From Hemicentrotus pulcherrimus (Eukaryota > Echinodermata > Echinoidea > Camarodonta > Strongylocentrotidae), in NCBI GenBank assembly GCA_003118195.1, contig BEXV01000324.1, forward strand, positions 167,396 through 231,395: DNA of 64,000 nt. The letters run 5' to 3'. The notes beneath the pieces were generated by a model. The model was not told where the DNA came from and did not search any database. It saw nothing but the letters and a program-made list of their open reading frames with translations. A program made the translations under genes and the position numbers. Shown here piece by piece: positions 24,861 through 38,000 of this stretch. Within the stretch, counting starts at the first letter, position 1; the number at the start of each line of letters is the position of its first letter.

Positions 24861-27800
24861 GTAAGAAGAGCTGAGAACAGGTTTTTACCGTGTAGCTCAA
24901 ATTGGTGTGTCGGCATTATCATGGGGTTAAAATGGAGCGGAATTATGGCGGAGAAATGACTTTAATCTCTGCTAAGCGCCGTATGAATTGATTTCTGCTT
25001 GAAAGTGAGACTGACTGTGAGGTTTTTCGAGGTCTCACTGTCCTGGGCAACCCCTATCGATCTCGCATGGGTATCGTTATGAAACGTGTGCTGGTCGCTT
25101 TCCGGCAATTATTGGATTTCGGCCCACCTGAATTCCATCTCTCCCTGTTTTCGGCCGGGAATCGGGTTACATTCGGCATCGAGAAATCAAATTATATTGC
25201 CCCAAAAGCTTACATTTCACCAATAATTGATACCCTCTAATAGAGTCCCTCTAGTCCCGAAAAGAGAATATATGATATAGATTACCACTTAATAGCATTG
25301 CATCCTTCTTAAACAGAAAGGTCCCAACTTAAATGATTTGCATTGCCCTAAAGTAAAAGAGTCTATTATTTCAGGACCACTTCGAACTGGAAAACACCAC
25401 CTTTCTATAGTTCATAAATGTATATACATGGTTCATAAATCAATCGTCCTACACTGGTTTGAAACAACAACAAACATACTGACCACATCTTTGATCAACA
25501 GAAAACAAGGAGGAAGAAATTAAAAGAACTTAGAAATTTGTTAAGATATACGTAAAATATAAGATATTCTTCGATAGTCCCTGAAAGTTTATACTCTTAA
25601 CAAAGTCTGTCAGCTCTAATGTCTGACTTTGACTCAAAGATATCCTGAAATAAGTAGGGCCTACTGCTAATTCCAATTTGAAATTGGGCAGTTAAAAGAT
25701 TAAGGACTATCGAGAAGCATGCTGAGTAGAAAAACAATACGTTTACTTTTAATTCTTCTCGTGTTTGCGAAATATAGGATATGAAATTAATCGTAATAAA
25801 GAATTCCTATTAATATGAATTTCAGTCCACATGTACATGTATGTAATCGCCGATTCCTTCAACATCATAAACAAAAAAGCTCTTAAAGCTAAGGAACTAT
25901 CAATGTTTTTTATTTCAATTGTTTTAAATATTATTTATAGGCCTATATAAATACCTATTAATTATTTCCTTGCAAATGCGTTTGTAAATGATGGCATTCT
26001 CCCTTGATCTGTTTTTGGAGACATACATAAAACATTTACTGTCACTGTGAACACAAATCTGAGGTTTCTATAAAAAAAATCCTGACCCACTACAGCTATC
26101 CTATATTAATAATATCTGATTATAACAGTTTGTATCTCTTCTCTTTTATTTCATTTTCGACCGCAGTGTCGGCTAGTCCAGTTAGGCAAAGTTTATCGAC
26201 AGTATTTTGAGTAAATGTCATCCTCCATCTGTAAAGATGACAAAAATAAGATTTTGATCCATAATCGAAGAAGTGAGATGACAGGAGGAAGACAAAACAC
26301 GGTATATTCTAAAGGTTGTCTTCTTTCAAAGGTAGCACGCCCTTGTCCCAATATTTAGCCAGTATTTCCCTCCACCGTGTCTGCACAAAAGTTCATCGTG
26401 ATGGACTGCGAGGCAAGCAGTATCTTCGCAAATTTACGGTGGTCTACAAGGGGCTCGAGTTACAGCTTGCTCGAATATATTTGCCATCGTGCAAATACAA
26501 TTAGAACACCTTGGGTTCTGGCTGATGGACTAGTATCCTTTGCTATCCGACTGGGACCCCGTATTCTTTTACTTTTTCATCTCTTGCGATCAACGCTTAG
26601 GCAAATCACCATCAAACAACCGCCAGTCCCGCTCCTGTTTACCGAAAGAAAAAAAAATCCACCGTGACATTATGATTTGTAGTGCGTCTAATGAGCACGG
26701 ATCTGAGATATTTGAGTAGAAAAATTGCAAGTTTAGAGAACATTCCGTGACATTTATCTTTAACAGTTCATATTTCTTCTCACACAGACCGCCTTCTAGA
26801 TGTGGAAAAAGATGCGACGACAAAGCATGAGCACGTTTTACAACCAGATTGAAGGTTTGTAAGTAGGCCATGGCGGCAGAATAAGTATTCCCCATAACCC
26901 ATCCTAATCTGAAAGATACACAGGCTCTTTGAATATACAACTTCGTGTCATAATACATCGATGTTTGAATTAACATTGATGTTTGAATGAATGATTATTA
27001 AGTGAATTAATAGTGTTTTTTTTAACGTATCCCATATTGGAGGACCAATGGATTTATGAAGGAGGAAAATATGAAAATATGATTCACGTAATTGTTTTGA
27101 ATAATGGATTTAAATAAATCATTAAAAATTGATTACTATGAGCAGTTAATATCATTAAAAACGTTGCAGCTAACGAGAAAACGGTATTGATTGACATAAT
27201 TATATAAATAGGGTTTATTTGGACGAATGAAGTTAAACATTTAGCGTACATGAATATATTTTTACACCGTGCAGTTTTAGATTTTACCTTTTATATATTC
27301 GTGTATATTTGCGCATATTTATACATAAAATTTCGGGATTTCTTTAAAGAAGCTCATTCATAAAATAATATCACTGCCATTAAACCTATTTACGGCATCC
27401 CTAAAGGCAACATAAAAACGGAACTTTGCATAAACTTCCCCCGTCGTAGCTGCGAATGCTTTCATTATAAGGCAATTTTGCTGTATAAATTTATGTTACA
27501 GCTTTCATTCCCTTATACTTCCTTTCAAACGGATTTCGATCTTGAGTGCGACATTTATTGTCATCAGCTTGAAGCTATGTTAAAATTTTCGTGTAAAACG
27601 TCACAATAGTCCCAAACAGACCTACATCTGTTCAAATTTCGACGTGTTCAAAAAGGGCAAAGAAGCAGAAAAAGAGCGATTAAACGAAAATAGCTGCTGC
27701 ATAAAATATAGCTGTCGGGCTTGTTGCTCTAGTAGATGAAGACGCTCAGAATACACGTGGGGCAAGCCTTCCCAATGGAAAAGGAGAAGCCAGAAATGAA

Positions 27801-28105
27801 TGGATATCACCTGCAGCAATCATATGTTTGACGTGAGAGGGGGGAAAAGAATTGAATGAGATGTGTATAATCAGACGACCAGCTCAGGATGCTTTTGAAA
27901 TATTAACATGTTTTCTGTTAGCATGCATGCAGGCTCGTCTGTCTAAACTCAACGTTTCTCAGCCGTGGCATGATGTTTACAAGTCATCGATATACGAAGT
28001 CATCTGTGATCGTAATAACGTATTCAATCAGAAAATGGTTGACGCCATGTGTCAATGCACTGATGTTTTGGAACAACGTCTGAGGGGATTGTTAGGTGTT
28101 TGAAG
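24861..28105. other. No gene recognised; GC-richer block at the left
   Basis: From 24861 to about 25230 the DNA is clearly richer in G+C and complexity than its surroundings, which could mark a conserved regulatory element. Further right, an acceptor with a long pyrimidine tract ends at 26166 and is followed by 15 open codons (CRLVQLGKVYRQYFE) then a stop. Overlapping frames at 26316-26667 (plus) and 26590-26976 (minus) are unrecognised. Confidence 0.45.
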
Positions 28106-28503
28106 TTAAAGATAAACTTTAGTACTGGTAATGCGATTGCATTGTGAAAGAAAAGGTGTGGAAAGAATCAGAAACAGTTGATCATGTAGCATGTAAGTAT
28201 TGGTGTGCACTGCAAGGGTCTGGAGTCATCAAAATCATAATAAATTTGACCGAGTCTTGGTAAAGTAACAAGCACTGTACACAGAAAGCTATATATGGGA
28301 CAACACACATGGTGTCGGGGCTGGTACTACCTTGATTTCCTTGTCTTTCTATGCTCATTACTCAGCCAGTATACATTTTCTTCCAAAATTGTTTGGCACA
28401 TGTCATTTATTTGTAATCTTGAACATTCAGTGTAAGTTTCGTTTGATTCTGTGAGAATTCATTTTCTTTTTTTTTTTTTACCAGAACTCAAGTTTATCTT
28501 TAA
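28106..28503 (+). mobile_element. TTAA-flanked MITE, family A, copy 3
   Basis: A 398-bp copy beginning TTAAAGATAAACTTTAGTAC and ending CCAGAACTCAAG...ATCTTTAA, so the ends are inverted repeats of about 26 bp. The left half (28106-28310) is the family body, with GCGATTGCATTGTGAAAG and AAGCACTGTACACAGAAAG. The right half includes a T-run (28466-28479) and matches no other full copy, but it is repeated in inverted form immediately downstream. Confidence 0.8.
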
Positions 28504-28686
28504 AGATAAGCTTGGATTCTGGTAATGATAGAATATAAACTCTCACAGAATCAATTACACTGAATGTTCAAGATTACAAATAAATAAAATGTTCCTAACA
28601 ATCTTTGGTAAAAAATGTTAAGGGGTTTAAGTAATGAGCATAGAAAGATAAGGAGATCAATGTTAGTATGCCCGACATCATTTGCT
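28500..28686 (-). mobile_element. Reversed partial copy completing a long hairpin
   Basis: Starting from the shared TTAA at 28500-28503, this segment is the reverse complement of the right half of copy 3 (28311-28499), with roughly 180-bp arms. Matching blocks include TGAATGTTCAAGATTACAAA, ATGAGCATAGAAAGA and GCCCGACATCA. The conserved body half is missing, so this is either a truncated second element inserted head-to-head or an inverted duplication of the end of copy 3. A transcript would fold into a long imperfect stem. Confidence 0.75.
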
Positions 28687-28689
28687 TAA

Positions 28690-29670
28690 CACGTGTCACT
28701 ATGTGCACTTGAGAGTTGTTGTTTTCATTGAAGACGATTTCCAGCAAGTTTGTGTAAGTTTGTATTTATGTTACTGGTTCAAAAATCAATCTACTGCAGG
28801 ATAAACAATCCAGAATGAATCATAGCCATGTTCTCTCGACATAGGATCCCCATACCAGAGCTCAATATTAGCTTTAAAGTCATGAGCAGGTTTTAGAGCA
28901 TGGTTTCCCCAAAAAATTCTCTTGATAACGGTACACTGACTCGTTCCACGTGTAATCAATATAGCAAAAAGTAGCGAACCGGGCTGGTGGAACACTTTAC
29001 TCATCTGTCAGCTGCAGTGATTCAGCTAGTTAGCGACAGCGGGTTTTACGCGTTAACATTCAAGCATTGCTGACGACGTTCAGACCACCATGGCGTGAAG
29101 CAGACGTGTCAGAGCATGTCAATGTTGATTCCAGAGACATGGCATAATGTGTCATTAGATGATGTGATGGTGACAAAGTGCGATGAGAAGATGATATGAT
29201 CGGTTAAGTAAGCTGACCGGGCTCGGTATCGTACTATTCACTGTTCTGAACTGACGCCACAAAGGAAGGTGATGACATGCACAAACACAACACGATACGA
29301 TTATGTTCTACAAAATAGAAGCAACACATCATTTCACAACACATAACGGATACATAATATATAAACTATGGCATCTGACACGACATCAGAAGACGAATCC
29401 ACAAAGATCACAAAATACAAAATACATGTATGACACTAGACTTACTATTTTTTAAAACCATATCTCTGAAGCAAAGAACGGAGTTACTTGTTTCACAAAT
29501 GTTATCATGAGGCGTTATTTGTTCATGCAGGCTACGCCAGCGATTGGTGTGGCCTTCGACGTATCGTGTGACGGTCCTTTCATCGAAAACGGTTATTCGA
29601 ATATTCATACTGCTGTACAAACTTTACGTTGCTGACGAATGGGTTACTGGCCTTCCCTGACTTAAATGAG
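28690..29670. other. No gene recognised
   Basis: Unremarkable sequence; short minus frames at 28786-29004 and 29408-29620 are unrecognised. Confidence 0.55.
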
Positions 29671-29789
29671 CGCAGGGTAATGATACACGCGTAATGACGC
29701 AAGCGTTTTAACGTAATGGCACAGGCGTAACGACACAAGCGTATTAACGCAAGCGTAATGACGCAAGCATACTGATATAAGCGTGCTGA
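29671..29789 (+). repeat. Minisatellite, 14-bp unit CGCAAGCGTAATGA
   Basis: About eight head-to-tail units, mostly exactly 14 bp, with one short 8-bp unit at 29712-29719. Variation is concentrated in the last four bases and the CGCA/CACA start. Because 3 x 14 = 42, the minus frame at 29580-29903 reads as a 14-residue repeat (YACVITL-type), which is a by-product of the DNA repeat. Confidence 0.85.
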
Positions 29790-30166
29790 CGTCTCGTGTG
29801 CAAAAATACAGGCATTAAAAAAGCGTCCTACAAAACAGACGGTAGCTATCCAAATACATGGATGGCGTATGTACGCGATGGTGCAGGTGTGAGCGACGGC
29901 CATGTTCCGGAAGATATTAATTCATTTATTTCATCTGTATTTTAAATGACAAGATAACTTCACTGCATGAAAATAGAGGTTGATGAAAGTAAATAATTCC
30001 GCTTTCCTATTGGAGATATCTTATTAAATGAAAATCCGTAAAATCAATGTCATCGAGAACTGTTTGGATTTAGTCAACGATTATGTTGTACGAATACAAA
30101 GAAAAAAAAAAATCTTCTGGCCCACTTCGAATGGAAAAATGTCCATTCAATTGTTATCAAAGAACT
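29790..30166. other. No gene recognised
   Basis: Nothing identifiable; it lies between the minisatellite and the next MITE. Confidence 0.5.
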
Positions 30167-30446
30167 CAAAAGGAATAGTTGAGTTTTGTTGCAGAGGGCG
30201 CTACGAAAATATTTTTTTGAGTGTGAGATAATTAAAAACTTAGTGTCAAATTTGAAAGAACATACAATTTAAATGACAAACATCATCTTTTGATATTGGT
30301 TAAATTTCACACAGTTGGGGGTCTAAAATTACCTTCATATATAGGTCCTAAAAGAGCACTAGGAATGTCATAAATGAGAATTAGAGCAATAACCATGCAC
30401 TTTGAGAGCATTTGCGGTCTGAAACAAAACACGACTATCCCTTTAA
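30167..30446 (+). mobile_element. TTAA-type MITE, family B
   Basis: The left end (CAAAAGGAATAGTTGAG, then TTTTGTTGCAGA) and the reverse complement of the right end (TTAAAGGGATAGTCGTG, then TTTTGTTTCAGA) match at 23 of 29 positions, giving clear terminal inverted repeats 280 bp apart. TTAA is intact on the right and eroded on the left. The TTAAAGG start is what I know from T2/Kolobok-type MITEs. The interior has the AGAGGGCGCTAC motif seen in many invertebrate MITEs. No coding capacity. Confidence 0.6.
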
Positions 30447-33400
30447 AAGAGGAATTGACATGAAATCACGTATAAGCAAGCAAAACACGAACAAAAGCAT
30501 TAATTACAGTTTAAAATACTCACCTGATGTTTGTGGAATGGTAATGGAGGTCCAGAGAGGTAGTATGAAATGAAAAGAAAAAGGGAAATTCAGTTACTGA
30601 TATATTTCTACACAGGTATATAAACATAAAGCATTAATCACATACATAATTACTGAACGTTATGATACAATTTTTAGATAGGTGAAATTATTCTTTTTTC
30701 ATGGAAATCTAGGGACTTCGTTTATATCAAAAGAGAGTAATATTATTTACTAATATTGGCTGTACATAATCATGAATGCAAACGTCGAGTAAGTTATGTT
30801 TATGTTATGTTATGTTATTAAATGGAGTATTTTTCAGGCCATACTTTCACTATGTTGTTCTTACGTGTAACAATTAAACGGCGAGAAATTTTAGTGTATA
30901 AAAAAACGACAATACGTCAAGATATTTAAAAATTCTATTTATTAAAAAAAAATTGCTACGAACTTTCTTGATTTTAATAGATTTATCAATGTACACTGAG
31001 ATTATCAATGAAATACTTAAAAGGACGTGTGATGAATACGATTACTCTCAATATTTCATTTATTCTATATTAATGAAGAAGAAGGAAGAAAAAAAAGGTT
31101 ATTGTATCTAACTTCAAATAATACAATAACAAGGGATTCTCTAAGCAAAACGATTGAGAAGTGGGAAATATGTGCTGTTCACGGCTCGTTTACTGGTAAT
31201 GGCATTGTTCGCTCGAGCGGATTAGCAAGAAAAAGCAACAACTGATTACTCTTTCTCCTAAGTTTGTGAAGTCGACTCGCCCTATGAAAATAAGTGCATC
31301 CCGGTTGCATCTCTAGTGTGTTTATCCTTCGGGACAGTTGATACATATCATAATCCCGTGTGTCACATCCAATATTTTCCACGCGTAAACCATTTTTACG
31401 AACCTCAATCAAAACGTTGGCTAAATTAGATTTCTGTTGCAATAACAGAAGGAAAGGAAGACCCTGCTTTTGGGTGAGGATTCTTCTGGTCTATGAGACT
31501 CCAGTTTGTTGCTTATTTTTAAAGGTTAACTGAATTCTAGAGGTGGGTGTTGGTGGTTTACTCAATTTCATCGTTTCTGCCGGAGTCAGTGGTGCGTAAA
31601 ACCAATCTCAGAAGGTTAAAGTTCGTCTCTTTTCCGCAGAAAATCTTGACAAAATTAAAAAGGATGTAACTACGTTACAAAGGCTGGCGGTTTTTAATCT
31701 ATACCTACACTCTTCGAAATTGGATTGAAGAGGCATGTTCGTTTTATATTGATTTCTCCTTCATTTAACAGAATTTATCATTACATTAGATAATAGAGTG
31801 CATACAAGAAGTTGAGGGATTTTTACTTTTCATTACCGTTATCTGACAACTTCATTACCCTTACTATTTATGTAACTTTATCAACCTCGGATTACACACA
31901 AAATTGTGTTCCATGAACTAGTTTAGCACTCCTTCGCATAAAATGTATTCCATATTCATGTTAAGGAATTCCAGAAGACCTGTTACTTAGATTACATGTA
32001 CTGTTGTGTATATTATTCACTTTCTCTCATGGAATAAACCGCAACCGTGTGGCTTTTCATAAACGTCGTCGTCGTCGTTTTTAAGATAAAAATAAATAAA
32101 TGATTGAACCTGAGTGTTGCCTTTAAGCGAATGATGTCGTTGGGTTCAAGATCTTGAGTATAATGAGGCAAGTCGATCGGATCGTCGTAGGGGATCGTGC
32201 TTCGATTTTGTGATGCTTCGATTGTTTCGGAGTGCCGTGCTTATTAAATCTTTGTCTCCGAATTTTTGCTTAAACTGTTTGCCACTGGGCAAGAAAAAAA
32301 AAGGCAGCAGTGGTTCAATGTCATGACTGAATTAAGGGACACGAAAGTAGAACAGTATCAATAATTTAAGCTCCCTACATTTGGTTTCATATTTTCAACG
32401 CATATGTTCTTTAAGAAGCACCGGAAATATGACATTTAAACGGGTCGACCAGGTTTTCACTAAAAAAAATCTTCCCTCGTGTAGCTCCCGGATAAGAATT
32501 GAATCCCTTAAGTCCACTCGAGCTGGCTAGCAACCATACACTTGCTTTCCTAGCATTCATGAGCAAAAAGAAACCAACCAATCAGTCAGAAGATCTACCA
32601 GCTTTCTTATGTTTATTGAAGTTGCCCACCTCGGTAAGATCATTAATTTAACTACATGTACCACATGTAAAACATCGCTTTATCAGGAAATATGATACAA
32701 AGTTTATTCAAGGTTAACACGACTCTTTCGGCTAAAAGGAAATTTCCTACAAATTGTGTAGTTAATTACCATGAGTAGGTAATTCACGGTTAAAATGCAA
32801 TTAACTTTAATAGTCACAACATATATCATGAACCAAACCTTTATGAATAAAGTGAAGACTGAAAATCTAAATAATATGACGGTTCAGATCCGACGGGATG
32901 GATTCTTAATATATATTTATTTCACATGGTCGGTTGCTTTGAGAAATGATTGTTTGATTTCCGATCATGACCATAAAACATGCCGAAGCACCGAATCAAG
33001 GACTCATTCCTACTTGATTCGTCACGCGTGACTTTCAAACAATGTTCAAAGTTGATCTGGCATCTGATCAATAATCTTAATGGATAGTGTATGGGATGGA
33101 AGCTGGTCCTATGGCATTGATGTCTGGAATACTGAGAAGCGCCTTCACGTCTAGAATAATGTTTACTTTGTCTACATAAGCTCCAAACACTCCCTTAATG
33201 ACGACCTATGGATTACACACTCCGTCACTCACAATCGGACGTCTATGATTTCAACGCTGACCAGAATATGAATATAGAAGGAGAGTATAGACTATTCATC
33301 TATATTATTCGTGCAATGCATCGGATAAGTATGGGGTAACGTTAGCCTTGTCCTCTGTTCCTCAAGGATATCCATATTTTAAGTTGCGTTTCAGGTTTCA

Positions 33401-35023
33401 CGTCGATAATTGTTATTTGTAAAAACACCGTCTGTCTTTATAAAGCATCACCGTGTATCTTTTAGGGAAAAATGAAGGCTTCAGGAAGCTTTTGTTTCTT
33501 TGAAGGAAATGAGACCGGTTTCGATTACGATTGCAAATGTGATTTGCTTTGGAACATGATATCTCGCTATATAGTAAAAAATTCTACCATTTTGATTGTC
33601 AAAGAGTAAAAAGAATAGGTTTTGAAGTAATAATCAAGCATGTATTCAACTTAACTGAGCAAGTCATTGAAGAATCGCCTAATGGTGTATACAACAATGG
33701 TTGGAAATCGAAAGTTTTCATCGAAAGATTACTTCTTGTGTCAGTTACAAGAAATCACGTCAAAAATCCCTTTCCCACTCGCTAAAGAGTTTTTTTTTCA
33801 GCGAGGAAAAAAAACACGCACGGGTGGGTCACACTTCCGCGTGTTCTTTACCTTTCTCTTATGATAGGAACCCAGTTGGCAATTATGAATTCCTTGAAAT
33901 ATTCAAGGATCGATGTTTTTAAGACGAGAGAAGTTATCTCATAAAATATCATCATCATTTTATCAAGTATTCACATTTTGTGTGCAACTTTGGATTCCTC
34001 TTTAAAAAAATCAAAGACGATATCAATAATTCACAGTTCTCTGCTAGAAGCTGGAGTACGGTCGATAATGCAGTTACTGTGTTGGGATAACTGACATAAT
34101 TCGCCAATAATTTTATAAGATTTAAGTATTTGGTGAACTTCGGGATACAAAAATAAACAGTAGCAATGTCACAGCTTATTGATTGAAAATTTTCACGAAA
34201 TATCTAACACACACATCGAAAGATTATCGGAGGTTTAATGGAGATAGAACTTTGTCCATTTTACATTCGAATAAATAGCAAGTCAACAACGGATAAATCC
34301 TTTTATTCTTTATGGCTGGTTTTTGTATTTTGTATTTTGTCTCCTATTGATGGCGCCTAAAAAGTTGATACAATGATGGCGCCTGATGTTGCGAAGTGCG
34401 GATGGTTGGGCACAAGACTTTCTACTGAGACTCAAAACTGGCAGCAAGGCATCGATAACGCTTGAGTAAGCCATGGATGAACTAGAGCGCAACCAGCATA
34501 AATTAGGTTTAGAAGAGATAGGTTTTCGTGGTCCGGCGTCGTGGTCGCTATGTTGCTGCCCAACATTTGAGCGCATCACTTTTTCACTCCGATAGCTTTT
34601 TAAGATTAAATGTCATCGAGCCATGATGTTCCTGTTTTAGATACAATTCCCTCTTGTTGTTTATGCCCCCAAAGGACAGACAACATTCACTTCCACCGTC
34701 TAGGAACATGAATCCATGAACCATGCAGAAAACTCTGTGGGAGAGGATGTTCATGTTTTTTTTAACAAGGTGGAAGACCACGATAAGCCCTCACAAAGTC
34801 ACTTTGGAAACTCATCAACCCCGTCGGATCTCTAAGTCTTTTATTTTAAGTTTGTTTGCTCTCGCCTGTCCCTAGCTTTACTATTATAAATTTTAATATT
34901 TTAGAATGTACTTTGTTTTATCACATTATTCTTCACTGGTGATCACTGGTGTATGCTTTTTTTCTCTCCCAATGTTTAAGATCCTATGACCGATACGTAA
35001 CGAAAAGCACAAGTCAGAAAAAA
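30447..35023. other. No gene recognised; small simple repeats
   Basis: Contains a TTATG-type repeat near 30796-30826, a (GTC)4 run near 32066-32079 and a TTTTGTA-type repeat near 34319-34343. Minus frames at 31179-31442, 34310-34579 and 34584-34781 are unrecognised. Near 32475-32530 a degenerate tRNA-like stretch was judged too weak to call. Confidence 0.5.
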
Positions 35024-35095
35024 AGCTTGAATAACTGGGATTCGAACCTGTCATCTACTGCATGCCAGGTAGCTACTCAACCACCAGGCTCTTCT
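35024..35095 (-). other. tRNA-derived element with intact Pol III boxes
   Basis: Read on the minus strand, an A box TGGTTGAGTAG (35073-35083) and a perfect B box GGTTCGAATCC (35038-35048) have tRNA spacing and are followed within 20 bases by a T7 run that could end Pol III transcription. The cloverleaf is not intact: only two T-stem pairs form and the acceptor ends do not pair. It is therefore a tRNA pseudogene or SINE head, not a working tRNA. Its head differs from the SINE at 41451. Confidence 0.6.
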
Positions 35096-38000
35096 AATTC
35101 ACGGCAAAGTCAACATGAACTGATTCTAAATACCCAAGCTCCTCAAAATCATCATTCTGCATGTTTAAGAAAAGTTAAATCCTAAACATAACATCGCCAT
35201 GGTATTTGTTTTACGGTGCATTCAGCTCCAACAATATGTCATCCAATGCCAAGTCATTCCGCTTTTCCCAATGCGTGATTACAAAACTCATAAAGCAATG
35301 TATTTCCTAACATGTGAATAATTCTGTTTCCATTTCCCCGTTTCAAATCATCGCATAAAAAATTTGCATATTGTTCGGACATGTCGCATGGGGAAATGCA
35401 TACATAATTTGTAATTTTTTAAAGGACTACAACCGATATATATGAAAGAAAGTACCACAGAATGTATTGGTGGATACCATGTTTTATAAATATTACCCAA
35501 ATTGTGCAAAGCGCTAGTACAATATCACCTCTCCTCGCATTCCTCATCTAAGCAAGATATGAACTTATCATCCTGACACACACACACACACACATGGAAC
35601 AACAAACTCACTGGGTTTTTTTTTAAATAATTCATGATGATTTCGCGCACACCCTAACATCAAATGCCGCTGGGAGGACACGACTGAAATACGAACTTTC
35701 ATTTAAACCATAATGCGTTTTAATATGGCTACAAAGACAATAAAACCAAGATGCTCAGATGCTAAGTAGAGTTTTTGTCCTCGGTTTGGATATTCTCTTT
35801 CTTGGTAGGGCCTCTGAGTGCTCGTCAAGACAAACTATCAGGTTTCGCAGCTCTTTGGCAAAAACGCCTTTTATGTTTTTGATTTCGCTCTCGTGCTTTT
35901 GGTCATTTTCTTTTTCCTTTCAAAATGTGTTCCTATCAATTTCCTCTATTTCCTTTTTGTTTATTCATTTGCTTTTGACCTGATTATTATTAACTGTATG
36001 GAACGCTCATCACTCGGATTATTTAAGCTTAATTAATTTACCAACCTTACTTAATAAGACGCTTGCCCTCTTTTTGCCTCCTATTTTTCGTAATTTTGAT
36101 TACGATTTCATGCCATATCAAAACGATAAAAATTATATATTCCTCAATATACAATTCTTTTTTCATCATAAAAACATAATTTAATTGACTCGATACATAC
36201 ACACTCGAGAAAGAAAGAAAATGCCCTTTCCCAGATAAAAATTACACACACACATACACACACTCCCACACTCTCTATCTCACTGCCCCTCTCCCTCTCT
36301 CTATTTTTCCCTCTCTCTCTCTCTCTATTCATCTATCTATATATTTATCTATCTATTTCAACCACCATGTTGTCACTTTATTGTCTTCCTTTCTCCTCCA
36401 AGTCAGAACTATTGGGAATTTTAGGAAACCCTTGTAAAGTCTAATGATGCTTAAATGATTTCTAGTCCTCCTCTCTCAGATAACTCAAGCAAACAAGGTT
36501 ATCACTACTTGATGATAGAAGTTTCAGCCTCAGCATATTTAAAGATGTGATTTTTACGGTTATGTGCACACACAAAATTGGATGACAATATTCATTAAAA
36601 AAGAATACAGCATCATTCAAATGCGTATAATATTATTGACCAGCTTACATCATAACACCAAACACTGAATAAAATAAAAATTAGAAGAAAAAAGATCAAT
36701 CTGAAGCTTCCTATTAATTGGGCTCTCTTAACTTTAAGTTCTCTATAAAATATTGATTAGCCAGATCGTGATAGATTTTAAGAAGGGTAGTATATGTCCT
36801 CTTCTCTTATAGTTCTGCCTCATTTTGATCATGGGACCATGCAGCATAGAATAACAACGAATGCATGCTTTGCCCTGGATTTATGTTAGTGGTGATTGCC
36901 TGTATCTTTAATTTCAGTCATCATTCTAATAACACGAATTATCATCAATCAGCTCGCAGGTTTGTATCAACAGATCGGAGCACTGCTACAGCAAGACGGC
37001 TGATGATCACCATTACACGGGTGATGACAGCCTGAAATAACGCGTGCAATCTGCTGGAACTGCAACATCCATTATAACACTGATGACGTAGCCGTAATAG
37101 CAGAGGGAGGGGTATGTATACGAGCAACCATTTTTAGGCGAGGAGTGGGGGAGGGGTATCCATTGTGTTCTAGGATTTTTTCATGGGACTATACGTTTTC
37201 ATCTTCGATTTGGCCTAATTTTTTTGAGGTGGGACACATTTCAGGACAAATATGTCTGAACAGTGAGATATTTCTGTTACTTTTATTCGGATTGTTTATA
37301 CCTAAGTCGTATAAATAAATAGAATTATAAACAGAAAATTCATACTACCATGTGAGTTTATTTATATAAATAAATTCATTTATCTATTCATTTCCACCAC
37401 AGGGGTGGATGAGCCCTTTCAACAGAGTGTGATTTTCAAAGGGATTCACATTTACACAGAGAGTAAGTACGTGTGCAAAATATGCTAACATTATGAATTT
37501 ATTTAAGTATTGTCTATATTTAATAAAAACCGCTTCGACTGAAAAGGTCATAATGTTTAAATACACCACAGTATTAGAGCTCCACATTAGCTTTGCAGCC
37601 GTTTCCCCCAGGCAGGCCATGTTATGAAATAGTTAAAAACGTGAAAAGTGACTTGGAATTTGATTAAATTTACAGAGAAGTGGTCTTTATATATTTTGAA
37701 TTTAAATTTAAAAATTGTGCAATAAATTGGTAATCCTCAATCGTATTTTGAATAATTTAGTAAATTAATCAGATTATCTGATTATCCAGTTGATGATAAC
37801 AAATTCAATTTAAATCAATTAATTCAGGCACAGAAAAGTTTGATATTGATTCAATGTTTATTTTGTATGCATTTCATTAAAATACAATCGTATAAAATTC
37901 CATAGGGTACTTAATTATCCGGGGCAGTCGCTAAATCCACTTACTGACTTATGGAACAAACTCTCAAATAAATGGTCGAGCGTAATCTGAAGGAATCAAC

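Noticed and set aside
29580..29903. 107-codon minus frame with a 14-residue peptide repeat
   Set aside because: Explained by the 14-bp minisatellite (42 bp = 14 codons).
32475..32530. Possible tRNA-like sequence on the minus strand
   Set aside because: B box matches only 9 of 11 and no proper A box is at the right distance.
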